Positions 19,166 through 31,663 of a stretch of 64,000 bases of DNA are shown here, one piece after another. Made by a program: the position numbers and the translations under genes. The stretch is from an uncultured Prevotellaceae bacterium (lineage in GTDB: Bacteria; Bacteroidota; Bacteroidia; Bacteroidales; Bacteroidaceae), in contig CACXIP010000002.1 in assembly GCA_902767775.1 (NCBI GenBank), forward strand, positions 248,001 through 312,000, written 5' to 3'. A model generated the notes under the pieces. That model was not told the DNA's origin. It did not search any database and worked only from the letters and a program-made list of their open reading frames with translations. How positions within the stretch are numbered: position 1 is the first letter of the stretch; the number at the start of each line of letters is the position of its first letter.

Positions 19166-19170
19166 CAGCG

Positions 19171-19236
19171 GTGGAGGTCGAAGGTTTCGTCCCCGGTCTT
19201 TGCCCCACATAGCAGTAGAGATACTGCTATTTTTTG
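19171..19236 (+). ncRNA. Candidate small RNA B ending in an intrinsic terminator
   Basis: Begins about 6 bases after a consensus promoter and ends at a perfect hairpin AGCAGTA-gaga-TACTGCT (19211-19228) followed by six T residues. Predicted length about 66 nt. An imperfect inner stem (GGTCGAA/TTCGTCC) precedes the terminator. Its 3' end overlaps, in antisense, the last codon and stop of the MuF-toxin gene (stop at 19229-19227). It shares its promoter, but not its body, with RNA A. A regulatory or antitoxin role is conceivable but only inference. Confidence 0.5.
19210..19236 (+). terminator. Rho-independent terminator of short RNA B
   Basis: Seven-base-pair stem AGCAGTA/TACTGCT with a GAGA loop and a run of T after it. 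Confidence 0.75.
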
Positions 19237-20201
19237 TAACATAATAGTTTGCCACGCCATTTTACAAGAATAATCCTATTTTTGTGACTACGATCCAAGT
19301 AGTTGTTGATGGTGTTGTGGATAAGACTTCTTGTTATATGGTCTGGTATTTCGAGGATGATATTATCCGCTTGTTCTTTTGCTTTTTTTATACGCTTCTC
19401 AATAGCATTTTTGTAATCATCTGTGGTTATATTCATCATCGATTTCCCGTCAAACAATAATCCTCCGATTAAGAAATCAGGGCTCTTTCCTTCAGGTACT
19501 CCCATAGGCAATAAAGTGCTTCGAAGTGGTGATAGTATGGGATTTTTAGGATCCAAACAAGGCAAAAGATAGACTTTTATACCTAATTCATTACTAATAA
19601 TTTTTGCCAATCTTTCATTCTCTATTCTTTCATTTTCTCCATGATAAGAACTAACCATTACATTTCCATTATGTTCTGCCACATACTGCTCAATATGTGG
19701 TGGTTCAGTATCACCTTCTAATAGAATAGATCTGATTATTTCTTTCTTCTTGTTTTCTTTTTTATTAAAATTGTTAAGCAATCGGCATGCTTTACATTTT
19801 TCAGGATCATACTGTTTTGCTAATTCTATTTGACATGAGTCCTTCCCCAGCGTTTCCTTTCCTCCCAGCTGGCAGTTCCTGCATCTCTCCTGAGTATATG
19901 CATTGTAAGCCGGGAAAACCCTCTCCTGCTTGCCGGGGTTGAACCGGAACATCCCCTTGGTGTCTCTTTCAAGCGCAGCCTCGCCAAGAGCCATCGCCTC
20001 GTCATGGGGCGTCGCGGGGTGCTTCTTCTTCCTCACCTGCACTACGGTGCATCTGCAGCGCCAGCCGTTGGGGGGATAATACGACTCCCAGAAATCATCC
20101 GAGGGGGGAAGCGTCACACCGTTCAGCGCGGCATGCTCGGGCCTCACACGGTCATCGCCCGCTGTTCGGTACTGCAGGTTGTACCTGTCCCCGTCCTCCA
20201 T
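19227..20201 (-). CDS. MuF-type phage head protein with toxin-like C-terminus (5' end lost)
   Basis: A 324-residue frame. The first 60 residues match the conserved end of Mu gpF-type minor head proteins (YRTAGDDRVRPEHAALNG, WESYYPPNGWRCRCTVVQV), proteins known to carry variable C-terminal toxins. A linker with paired cysteines follows (RCRNCQLGG, CKACRLL). The last 130 residues look like a BECR-fold nuclease of the CdiA C-terminal tRNase kind (ERLAKIISNELGIKVYLLP, SPDFLIGGLLFDGK, then helices with K/E and IILVKWRGKLL). The head domain is cut at the 5' side: an in-frame stop lies six codons before the ATG. No immunity gene is apparent downstream. The C-terminal half is more AT-rich than its neighbours, a sign of transfer. 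Confidence 0.7.
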   Translation of the reverse strand: MEDGDRYNLQYRTAGDDRVRPEHAALNGVTLPPSDDFWESYYPPNGWRCRCTVVQVRKKKHPATPHDEAMALGEAALERDTKGMFRFNPGKQERVFPAYNAYTQERCRNCQLGGKETLGKDSCQIELAKQYDPEKCKACRLLNNFNKKENKKKEIIRSILLEGDTEPPHIEQYVAEHNGNVMVSSYHGENERIENERLAKIISNELGIKVYLLPCLDPKNPILSPLRSTLLPMGVPEGKSPDFLIGGLLFDGKSMMNITTDDYKNAIEKRIKKAKEQADNIILEIPDHITRSLIHNTINNYLDRSHKNRIILVKWRGKLLCYKK

Positions 20202-20221
20202 GAACCGCTCCCACTTGGCTC

Positions 20222-20292
20222 ATGGTCAGTGGTGCTGTCGGCGATGTAGGACTCAGTGGCTGTGAGATGGCGAGCGTTGAGACGGGAGGAAT
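20222..20292 (-). pseudogene. Out-of-frame upstream remnant of the MuF gene
   Basis: In another frame just upstream of the MuF-type ORF the minus strand reads SSRLNARHLTATESYIADST without a stop, running into the region where the head domain should continue (AKWERF before MEDGDRYNLQ). A single frameshift near 20221 would join them. Only weakly supported. Confidence 0.3.
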
Positions 20293-20362
20293 AAACACAC
20301 ATAGACAGTGAAATAGGTCAAATCTTTCAGATAAATCTCAGAAAAAGAATGGCAAGATAGTA

Positions 20363-20515
20363 TTAAAAACTGAAGTTCCCCTCCATGATACAAGAATGAC
20401 TGTGCTCAGTCTGTAGAGACGCAATATATTGCGTCTTAGTGATATACGTTTTTTTTGTTGCTCGTTGATTACGATTTCAAACAAGATTCACAAGGCGGGA
20501 AACTTCAGTTAAAAA
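20363..20515. mobile_element. MITE-like element with terminal inverted repeats
   Basis: Imperfect inverted repeats of about 17 bases (TTAAAAACTGAAGTTCCC at 20363-20380; GGGAAACTTCAGTTAAAAA at 20497-20515) flank 116 bases. Inside is the perfect palindrome GACGCAATATATTGCGTC (20418-20435). No coding potential and no clear target-site duplication. Likely a non-autonomous repeat element. Confidence 0.5.
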
Positions 20516-20517
20516 CA

Positions 20518-20547
20518 AATGAGCAACCTTAAAATAGGCTGCTCATT
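20518..20547 (-). terminator. Likely terminator after the fucosidase/galactosidase gene
   Basis: Hairpin with arms AATGAGCAACCT and AGGCTGCTCATT (one mismatch, loop TAAAAT). Read on the minus strand it is followed by TTGTTTTT, so it can end the transcript whose gene stops at 20646. Confidence 0.55.
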
Positions 20548-20585
20548 CTATTATATCATAGGACAACTTCTATGTTATTGCCAAA

Positions 20586-20622
20586 AATCTCTCTGTGTCT
20601 CTGTATCTCTGTGTTGTATTAC
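20586..20622. repeat. CTCTGTGT octamer array
   Basis: Four to five degenerate 8-nt units (CTCTCTGTGT, CTCTGTAT, CTCTGTGT) directly downstream of the fusion glycosidase gene. Confidence 0.5.
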
Positions 20623-20645
20623 ACCCAAAACTTATCCTCTGTCCC

Positions 20646-25430
<4,785 letters not shown>

Positions 25431-25482
25431 TTATCTTTTTGATAGTCTTATATTTCGTTGGTCTGGGTGGTTTAATTTCTTG

Positions 25483-25490
25483 CAAAGGTA
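25483..25490 (-). promoter_or_regulatory. Promoter -7 element of the fusion glycosidase
   Basis: Minus-strand TACCTTTG 56 bases before the start codon. It shares the gap with the divergent nrdD promoter; no -33 TTTG is clear. Confidence 0.5.
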
Positions 25491-25523
25491 ATATTTTTTT
25501 CTAAAATAAATGCTGACGACATG

Positions 25524-25555
25524 TTGGAGAATATCCGAAAAAAACATTAACTTTG
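25524..25555 (+). promoter_or_regulatory. nrdD promoter
   Basis: TAACTTTG (25548-25555) with TTGG at 25524-25527, 20 bases upstream, as an imperfect -33 element. The transcript would have a leader of about 58 bases. Confidence 0.5.
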
Positions 25556-25619
25556 CATACGATTCAGCGAGTTTGCTGACTTTTTTTACCATCAAGAACA
25601 ACTAAATGCCTAATAATTA

Positions 25620-27860
25620 ATGATTCTGACTGTAGTAAAGCGTGACGGACGCATTGTGGGCTTCAATGAGCAGAAAATCATGGCTGCCATCCGAAAGGCA
25701 ATGCTTCACACCGACAAGGGTGAGGATGAGCGTCTGATATACAAAATCACAGATTATATCGCACAAAAAGGCGAGAGCCAGATGACGGTGGAGCAAATTC
25801 AGGATGCCGTCGAGATGGAACTGATGAAGTCGAGTCGTAAGGATGTGGCGCAAAAATTCATCGCCTATCGCAATCAGCGCTCCATCGCACGAAAGGCCAA
25901 GACGCGTGACGTCTTCCTCGACATAGTGAACATCAAGAACAACGATGTCACACGTGAGAATGCCAATATGAACGCCGACACACCGGCGGGAATGATGATG
26001 AAGTTTGCCTCGGAAACTACGAAGCCATTCGTCGACGACTACCTGCTCTCCGAGGAGAGCCGCGAGGCGGTGGAGCACAACTACCTCCACATCCACGACA
26101 AGGACTATTACCCCACTAAGTCACTCACCTGTGTGCAGCATCCTCTTGACCACATCCTCACCTGCGGTTTCATCGCCGGACATGGTGCATCTCGTCCGGC
26201 AAAGCGCATCGAGACGGCTTCAGTACTTGCCTGTATATCGATGGAGTGCGCCCAGAATGAGATGCATGGCGGCCAGGCTATTCCTGCTTTCGACTTCTAT
26301 CTGGCTCCTTACGTGCGCATGACGTATATAGAGGAACTGAAAAACCTTGAGGACCTCAATGGGGAGAACTACAAGGACCTCTATGACGAACCGCTGATTG
26401 ATTATATCAAAAAACCGCTCGATGGACTGACAGGGAAAGAGCGTGCCCAGCAGCATGCCGTCAACAAGACCGTGGGACGTGTGCATCAGGCAATGGAGGC
26501 TTTTATCCACAACATGAACACCATCCACTCACGTGGTGGCAATCAGGTGGTGTTCTCGTCCATCAATTATGGTACGGATACTTCTGCCGAGGGGCGCTGC
26601 GTCATGCGTGAGATACTCCTTTCCACCTACGAGGGTGTGGGCGGTGGTGAGACGGCTATTTTCCCCATTCAGATTTGGAAGAAAAAACGTGGGGTCAACT
26701 ATCTGCCGGAAGACCGCAACTTCGACCTCTATATGTTGGCGTGCAAGGTGACGGCACGTCGTTTCTTCCCCAACTTCCTCAATCTTGATGCTTCTTTCAA
26801 CCAGACCGATGAGTGGAAAGAGGATGACCCGAAACGTTACCTGCATGAGGTGGCGACCATGGGATGCCGCACCCGTGTCTTTGAGAACCGTTTCGGTCCG
26901 AAGACCTCCATCGGACGTGGCAATCTTTCTTTCTCCACCATCAACATCGTGAAACTTGCTATCGAGTGCATGGAGGAGAAAGACCAGCAAAAGCGCATTG
27001 GTATGTTCTTTGCCAAACTTGACCATGTGCTCGAACTGACTGCCAAACAACTCGATGAGCGTTTCCAGTTCCAACAGACGGCTTATACCAAACAGTTCCC
27101 TCTGCTCATGAAGAGTCTGTGGATTGGGGCTGAAAAACTGGGACCGACCGATACCATCAAAAGTGTCATCAATCAAGGTACCCTTGGCATTGGCTTCATC
27201 GGCTTGGCTGAGTGCCTCGTGGCTCTCACCGGCAAACATCATGGTGAGAGTGCTGAGTCACAGGAACTGGGACTGAAAATCATCACTTATATGCGCGACA
27301 GGGTAAACGAGTTCTCGGAGCGTTACCACCACAATTACTCTGTCCTCGCTACTCCGGCAGAGGGCCTGGCTGGCAAATTTACCAAGAAAGACCGAAAGGA
27401 GTTTGGCGTGATTCCTGGTGTCACCGACCGCGACTACTACACCAATTCCAATCATGTGCCGGTCTATTACAAGTGCTCTGCCCGCCACAAGGCTGAGGTG
27501 GAGGCTCCGTATCACAACCTCACCCGCGGTGGTCACATCTTCTATGTGGAGATTGATGGCGACGCTACCCACAACCCACAGGTCATCATGAGTGTGGTCG
27601 ATATGATGGACCAGTACGACATGGGATATGGCTCCGTCAACCATAACCGCAACCGCTGCATGGACTGCGGATACGAGAATGCCGATGACCATCTGGAGAA
27701 ATGCCCGAAATGCGGGTCAACCAACATCGACAAACTGCAGCGCATCACAGGTTATCTTGTCGGCACAACCGACCGATGGAACAGCGGTAAACTTGCCGAA
27801 CTCAACGACCGCGTGACACATATCGACCATGGTCCGAAGGACTTGTTTGGTGATGAATGA
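25620..27860 (+). CDS. nrdD: Anaerobic ribonucleoside-triphosphate reductase
   Basis: Oxygen-sensitive class III ribonucleotide reductase that makes dNTPs under anaerobiosis, 746 residues. An N-terminal ATP-cone (about 1-95, VVKRDGRIVGFNEQKI) for allosteric control precedes the catalytic barrel (NYLHIHDKDYY, NQGTLGIGFIGL). Near the C-terminus a zinc site (CMDCGYENADDHLEKCPKCG, about 680-700) leads into the glycyl radical loop RITGYLVGTTDRWN. Its activase gene nrdG starts four bases after the stop, so they form an operon. Start ATG 25620 aligns with the ATP-cone beginning. Presence of this enzyme supports an anaerobic lifestyle. Confidence 0.97.
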   Translation: MILTVVKRDGRIVGFNEQKIMAAIRKAMLHTDKGEDERLIYKITDYIAQKGESQMTVEQIQDAVEMELMKSSRKDVAQKFIAYRNQRSIARKAKTRDVFLDIVNIKNNDVTRENANMNADTPAGMMMKFASETTKPFVDDYLLSEESREAVEHNYLHIHDKDYYPTKSLTCVQHPLDHILTCGFIAGHGASRPAKRIETASVLACISMECAQNEMHGGQAIPAFDFYLAPYVRMTYIEELKNLEDLNGENYKDLYDEPLIDYIKKPLDGLTGKERAQQHAVNKTVGRVHQAMEAFIHNMNTIHSRGGNQVVFSSINYGTDTSAEGRCVMREILLSTYEGVGGGETAIFPIQIWKKKRGVNYLPEDRNFDLYMLACKVTARRFFPNFLNLDASFNQTDEWKEDDPKRYLHEVATMGCRTRVFENRFGPKTSIGRGNLSFSTINIVKLAIECMEEKDQQKRIGMFFAKLDHVLELTAKQLDERFQFQQTAYTKQFPLLMKSLWIGAEKLGPTDTIKSVINQGTLGIGFIGLAECLVALTGKHHGESAESQELGLKIITYMRDRVNEFSERYHHNYSVLATPAEGLAGKFTKKDRKEFGVIPGVTDRDYYTNSNHVPVYYKCSARHKAEVEAPYHNLTRGGHIFYVEIDGDATHNPQVIMSVVDMMDQYDMGYGSVNHNRNRCMDCGYENADDHLEKCPKCGSTNIDKLQRITGYLVGTTDRWNSGKLAELNDRVTHIDHGPKDLFGDE

Positions 27861-27864
27861 TTGA

Positions 27865-28365
27865 ATGATTCGGGTACTCGATATCATAGAGGATACAATG
27901 GTGGATGGTCCGGGATTCCGGACCTCCATCTATTGTGCGGGATGCAACCACCAATGCCCTGGTTGCCATAATCCCCATTCCTGGGACTTCGATGGAGGGA
28001 GGGATATGACTACCAAGGAACTGATGAAAATCATCTTGGCAGACCCCTTTGCCAACGTCACTTTCTCGGGTGGCGACCCGATGTATCAGGCAGAGGGATT
28101 TGCAGAATTGGCAAGGGCCATCCACACCTACACCAACAAGGATATATGGTGCTATACGGGCTTTGTCTACGAAAGCCTCATACAAGATGAGCAGCGTGAA
28201 CTGCTGGAGAATCTTGATGTGCTCGTTGACGGTCCTTTCATACAGAAACTGCAGGAGCCCGACTTGTTGTTTCGTGGTTCATCCAACCAGCGGCTGATAG
28301 ATGTTCAAAAAACGCTGTATGCCGGAGAAATCATCCTTTGGCAACCTAACATAGCAGTGCTTTAA
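27865..28365 (+). CDS. nrdG: Anaerobic ribonucleotide reductase activating protein
   Basis: Radical SAM activase that makes the glycyl radical on NrdD, 166 residues. The 4Fe-4S motif CxxxCxxC is seen in YCAGCNHQCPGCHNP (about residues 23-37), followed by VTFSGGDPMYQ, the usual GGDP SAM loop. The start ATG 27865 gives MIRVLDIIEDTMVDGPG, the standard N-terminus, four bases after nrdD. A strong bidirectional terminator follows at 28366-28402. Confidence 0.96.
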   Translation: MIRVLDIIEDTMVDGPGFRTSIYCAGCNHQCPGCHNPHSWDFDGGRDMTTKELMKIILADPFANVTFSGGDPMYQAEGFAELARAIHTYTNKDIWCYTGFVYESLIQDEQRELLENLDVLVDGPFIQKLQEPDLLFRGSSNQRLIDVQKTLYAGEIILWQPNIAVL

Positions 28366-28402
28366 AAAATCGGTCATTAGGCATCCCCTAATGACCGATT
28401 TT
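28366..28402. terminator. Bidirectional terminator between nrdG and the nitroreductase gene
   Basis: Perfect 16-bp stem: AAAATCGGTCATTAGG (28366-28381) and CCTAATGACCGATTTT (28387-28402), loop of five bases. A-rich on one side and T-rich on the other, so it can end both converging transcripts. Confidence 0.9.
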
Positions 28403-28423
28403 CTATAAGGATAAAAGTTCTAA

Positions 28424-29041
28424 TCAATACCCAATAGGATGGTTCAGCTCGAGAATTTGCTTCTCGTTAAGACCGAGGGCCTTTGCCACACCGTCCTTGT
28501 TCATCATTGCTCTTGCCACGGTCTTCAAGCCAAGGGCAGCACACATCAGGTAGATGTTCTGTGAGGAGTAGCCGGCATCCATGGCACCGTAAATCTCATT
28601 GCCATTGCGGAACTTCTCCTGGTTGCTCACAATGAGGAGGAACAGGGGTGCGACTTTCATGTTGGCCTGTCTTTCGGCGAGCATCTCACGGACATCGGTG
28701 CTGGTGACTTTCACCAAGCTGTTGTCGTAAGGCTGATAAAGCGAGACGCCATCTTGGCGGCACACATAGACTTGAATGTCCTGGGCATTGATGGCGGTAG
28801 GGATGGTGAGCAGTTTCCTGTCTGCACGGTTGACACCGCAGGCTGCCCAGAGCAGTTGCGAGAGTTGCTGGTCGCTGATGGAACCATCGGCTTTGAAATC
28901 ACGGTCCGACCTGCGCTTCTGGAGCGCCTCTGTCAGACTTACATTGATTTGCATGTCGGGCTGGGGAAGTTTTTTCACTTCCTGAGCATTCATGTTGGCC
29001 GCTATCACGGCGAAGATGAGAGATAATAGATACTTTTTCAT
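28424..29041 (-). CDS. Exported nitroreductase-family protein
   Basis: A 205-residue member of the nitroreductase (FMN oxidoreductase) superfamily with a signal peptide (MKKYLLSLIFAVIAANMNAQ), so it is probably periplasmic, which is unusual for the superfamily in general but frequent in Bacteroidales. The FMN-binding start ALQKRRSDRDFKADGSIS and the C-terminal half with GAMDAGYSSQNIYLMCAALGLKTV are clear. The substrate is unknown. It is the last gene of a three-gene run with the barrel and unknown secreted proteins upstream (gaps of 37 and 45 bases), ending at the shared terminator. Confidence 0.88.
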   Translation of the reverse strand: MKKYLLSLIFAVIAANMNAQEVKKLPQPDMQINVSLTEALQKRRSDRDFKADGSISDQQLSQLLWAACGVNRADRKLLTIPTAINAQDIQVYVCRQDGVSLYQPYDNSLVKVTSTDVREMLAERQANMKVAPLFLLIVSNQEKFRNGNEIYGAMDAGYSSQNIYLMCAALGLKTVARAMMNKDGVAKALGLNEKQILELNHPIGY

Positions 29042-29078
29042 TCTTTTTTGTATTAGGCGTTATCAAGTGATGTTGGTG

Positions 29079-29924
29079 TTACAGATAAAATCCGAAAGAG
29101 AGTGAGCGGAACTTCAAATCCGAGTCTTTCAGCACGTCGGCAGGACAATACTTCAGATAGATGTCAAAAATCGGATTCTTGAGGAGTGCCATGAAATCGA
29201 TGGTAATCTTACGCTGGCCGATGTGCTTCTCCACAAACTTGTGCTCACCGCCATCCATCTTGTACTTGGTCTTCAGGCTTCCATAGGTGTTCCAATTGAG
29301 GACAGGACCAAGCCCGATGCCCCAGTCTTTGTGAAATTCATGTTGGTAGAGCAAAGGAAAACTCAGACTGAATACTTTGACACGCGAGAACTTGGGGTCT
29401 GCACCTTCGGGATAGGTGCCCAGACCAACCTGGTTCTCACCCGTTTTCACAAATCTCGTCTTGTCTGTCATGCGGTAGTTGCGCCAGTCGAACCCAATGC
29501 CAAAAGAGATGTAGTCATGCTTGCTCTTGTTAAGATAAAACTCAAAGTCAAGCGGAGAAAAATAAATCTCCCACGATTTGCCTCCAGGGAAATCCATGCC
29601 TGATGAGACTTTCGTAGGAAACACCATTCCGAAGGCAAAATGTCCCGTGACATCCGCTCTGCTGTTCTTCTTGTTGCCGAGACTCACTTTGTGCTTGTCG
29701 CGGTAACTTGTCGTCTCTCTTGTGTAATTGGTGTCATTTAGCTTGATTTTGTCTCTGAAGAGATAGTTCTCGTCGCCCTCACGCCCTTTCACCACTATCT
29801 CCTGTACCAAGTCACCTTTGATGATGGTGACACTTTTGGGTTTGTTGATGACAAGTGTGTCATTGTCTGCTGCATGCAACATTATCGGCATCGCAAACAT
29901 CAATATAATGCAAAACTTCTTCAT
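29079..29924 (-). CDS. Outer-membrane beta-barrel-like protein
   Basis: A 281-residue protein with a signal peptide (MKKFCIILMFAMPIMLHAA) and alternating hydrophobic/aromatic strands through its second half (SFGIGFDWRNYRM, IGLGPVLNWNTYGS, FRSLSFGFYL) ending in an aromatic-leucine terminus, which suits a small outer-membrane barrel. Residues about 20-90 are a polar N-terminal part (VINKPKSVTIIKGDLVQEIVVKG). The start ATG 29924 is chosen for the signal peptide. No specific family is recognised. Confidence 0.7.
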   Translation of the reverse strand: MKKFCIILMFAMPIMLHAADNDTLVINKPKSVTIIKGDLVQEIVVKGREGDENYLFRDKIKLNDTNYTRETTSYRDKHKVSLGNKKNSRADVTGHFAFGMVFPTKVSSGMDFPGGKSWEIYFSPLDFEFYLNKSKHDYISFGIGFDWRNYRMTDKTRFVKTGENQVGLGTYPEGADPKFSRVKVFSLSFPLLYQHEFHKDWGIGLGPVLNWNTYGSLKTKYKMDGGEHKFVEKHIGQRKITIDFMALLKNPIFDIYLKYCPADVLKDSDLKFRSLSFGFYL

Positions 29925-29969
29925 TGTATGATAATGTTTAAATCTCAAATTTCAAAATCAATAACCGCC

Positions 29970-31154
29970 TCAATCCCATACGTAAATCCAGTAGTCCGCC
30001 AGTATCTCCATCAGTACTGAACCCATCTCGCGCAGGATGAAGTATTGCACGCTCTCACCACCGAACAGGCGCACATAGAGTTCCAAACCTTTGTCAGTGG
30101 CGGCGATGCAGTGTATCTCGGGAGCATGACTCATGAAATCTCCTTCATCGTCGACAAACCATATCGATTCGCCCTCATGATAGGTGGCGGGGTCAATCTT
30201 GCCTTGGAACTCCCAGGTGGAGGTTACTTCTCCCTCAGCAATGCACACCAGGGCAGCCAATGCCTCAGTCCCCGAAATCTCAAACTGCACGGCGTAGAAG
30301 TTGCGCTCACCCGATTCCAGACTGGCCAACCAACGGGTGTCCTTGATGGCGCGCCCGCCGTAATAGTTGCTGATGATGCGGCAGACATCTTTGGTGGCTT
30401 TCCGCACTGGTTCGCCTTCTTTCCAACGGTTGTACTGAAGTATGTGGTGATGGTCGAAAAAACTGCTCTTCACCACCCACGGACACATCTCCTCGTCCTC
30501 ATAGCCGCGAAACATCTTGGCAACCACAGAGGGATTGGTGAGTTTGAACACATATTCCATTTGGTCTTTGAGGACAACATCTTGCTGCTCATCTACCTTC
30601 TTGGTGTGGTGTTGATTGAAAAGACGCACACTGTTCTTGTGAGGCTTGAACATCATTTGATTGTATGCCTTGATGTCTGGTATCTTCTCTCCATCTTCCA
30701 CAACTGCTAAAAACTCATTGGCTTTTTTGTTGGGAGTGCGTACTGGTATAGGGCGCTCCCTGAGCGTGATATCGCTGCTCTTGGAGATGCGGAGGCCAAG
30801 TTTGCTGATGTCGTTCCAAAAGATTTCCTGGGGCAGGATGTTCTTGGAGATGCGCTGACCTTGGATATGACTGCCGTTGGGGATGAACATCACCATCTCG
30901 CTCTCGTCGGTGGTGGAGATGGCAAGCGCATGGCCCTGTGAACCTGCATGCTGATGGGGAAAGACACAGTATTTCTGTGGATGCTTGCTGGGACTCTGTC
31001 GGCTGGACTCAAAACCAAGAATTGCTTCCTCGCAACGGTCGGCATACCACTTTTCTGCCTTGACCATCGCTTCATAATCGTCTTGTGCTTGAATATGATT
31101 GGTTATCGCAACCAACATAACCAGCATGATGAATAGTTGTTTGTAGTTGTTCAT
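29970..31154 (-). CDS. Secreted protein of unknown function
   Basis: A 394-residue protein with a signal peptide (MNNYKQLFIMLVMLVAITNHIQAQ). No known domain is recognised. Visible traits: KYCVFPHQHAGSQGHALA, a basic stretch (MMFKPHKNSVRLFNQHHTKK), GYEDEEMCPWVVKSSFFDHHH and a mixed alpha/beta C-terminus ending YWIYVWD. Start ATG 31154 is preferred over one 22 codons upstream because the promoter -7 element lies between them. It has a consensus promoter and appears to lead the run that includes the barrel protein and the nitroreductase. Confidence 0.65.
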   Translation of the reverse strand: MNNYKQLFIMLVMLVAITNHIQAQDDYEAMVKAEKWYADRCEEAILGFESSRQSPSKHPQKYCVFPHQHAGSQGHALAISTTDESEMVMFIPNGSHIQGQRISKNILPQEIFWNDISKLGLRISKSSDITLRERPIPVRTPNKKANEFLAVVEDGEKIPDIKAYNQMMFKPHKNSVRLFNQHHTKKVDEQQDVVLKDQMEYVFKLTNPSVVAKMFRGYEDEEMCPWVVKSSFFDHHHILQYNRWKEGEPVRKATKDVCRIISNYYGGRAIKDTRWLASLESGERNFYAVQFEISGTEALAALVCIAEGEVTSTWEFQGKIDPATYHEGESIWFVDDEGDFMSHAPEIHCIAATDKGLELYVRLFGGESVQYFILREMGSVLMEILADYWIYVWD

Positions 31155-31189
31155 TGTGGTTGAATTAATGATTTGATGATTTTTGATTG

Positions 31190-31221
31190 CAAAAATAATA
31201 TTTGCACACCATATTTCCAAA
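31190..31221 (-). promoter_or_regulatory. Promoter of the 29970-31154 gene
   Basis: Minus strand TTTG (31221-31218), 20-nt spacer, TATTTTTG (31197-31190). Confidence 0.65.
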
Positions 31222-31239
31222 TATATGGAATAGTTTCAT

Positions 31240-31590
31240 TCATTCCTTCTTACCTGTCTTCAGGTAGTTTTCATAACAGCGCTGCTTGACGTCTTTCTCT
31301 ATATCCTCAATGGCTCTGTGGGGATTGGACAATGATTTCACCCATACACACACCGCAAAAACTACCACAGTGATGACTACGCTGACTACCCATTTCAATA
31401 TCTCACTTTGAAATGGAAGTGTCTCCACGCAAACGATGCCGGTTGCCACAGGAATGCCGAAAAGCAACCAGTCGGCTCCTGAGGTCATGCCGTAGGTGGC
31501 TATCGCATCACGATATTCCTGGTCTTCATTCAGCAAACGTTTTTTGTTTTCCAACCAATATCGTTCAAATTCCTTTTCCTTATTGTCCAT
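31240..31590 (-). CDS. Small membrane protein with two helices
   Basis: A 116-residue protein with a polar N-terminus (MDNKEKEFERYWLENKKR) and two membrane segments (about 39-60 ADWLLFGIPVATGIVCVETL and 67-86 WVVSVVITVVVFAVCVWV), then a charged C-terminus (DIEKDVKQRCYENYLKTGKKE). No family recognised. There is no clear promoter in the 73 bases between it and the MFS gene stop upstream, so it may be read from the MFS gene. Confidence 0.65.
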   Translation of the reverse strand: MDNKEKEFERYWLENKKRLLNEDQEYRDAIATYGMTSGADWLLFGIPVATGIVCVETLPFQSEILKWVVSVVITVVVFAVCVWVKSLSNPHRAIEDIEKDVKQRCYENYLKTGKKE

Positions 31591-31663
31591 GGCTTAATTT
31601 CTGTAACTTCTATAAATATTTTAACATCTATAACTACATCCAATTTAACGCTGTTGTATCATC

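Larger units (their letters stand above)
18950..19168. repeat. Duplicated promoter block, copy B (full length)
   Basis: Full version of copy A (18414-18534): hairpin ATGCTGCGG-ttccg-CCGCAGCAT at 18958-18980, the 39-residue HTH gene on the minus strand, and a plus-strand promoter reading away from it. Confidence 0.75.

Noticed and set aside
19043-19255. 70-codon open frame on the minus strand
   Set aside because: Runs through the RNA B promoter and terminator; the 39-codon HTH frame is better supported.
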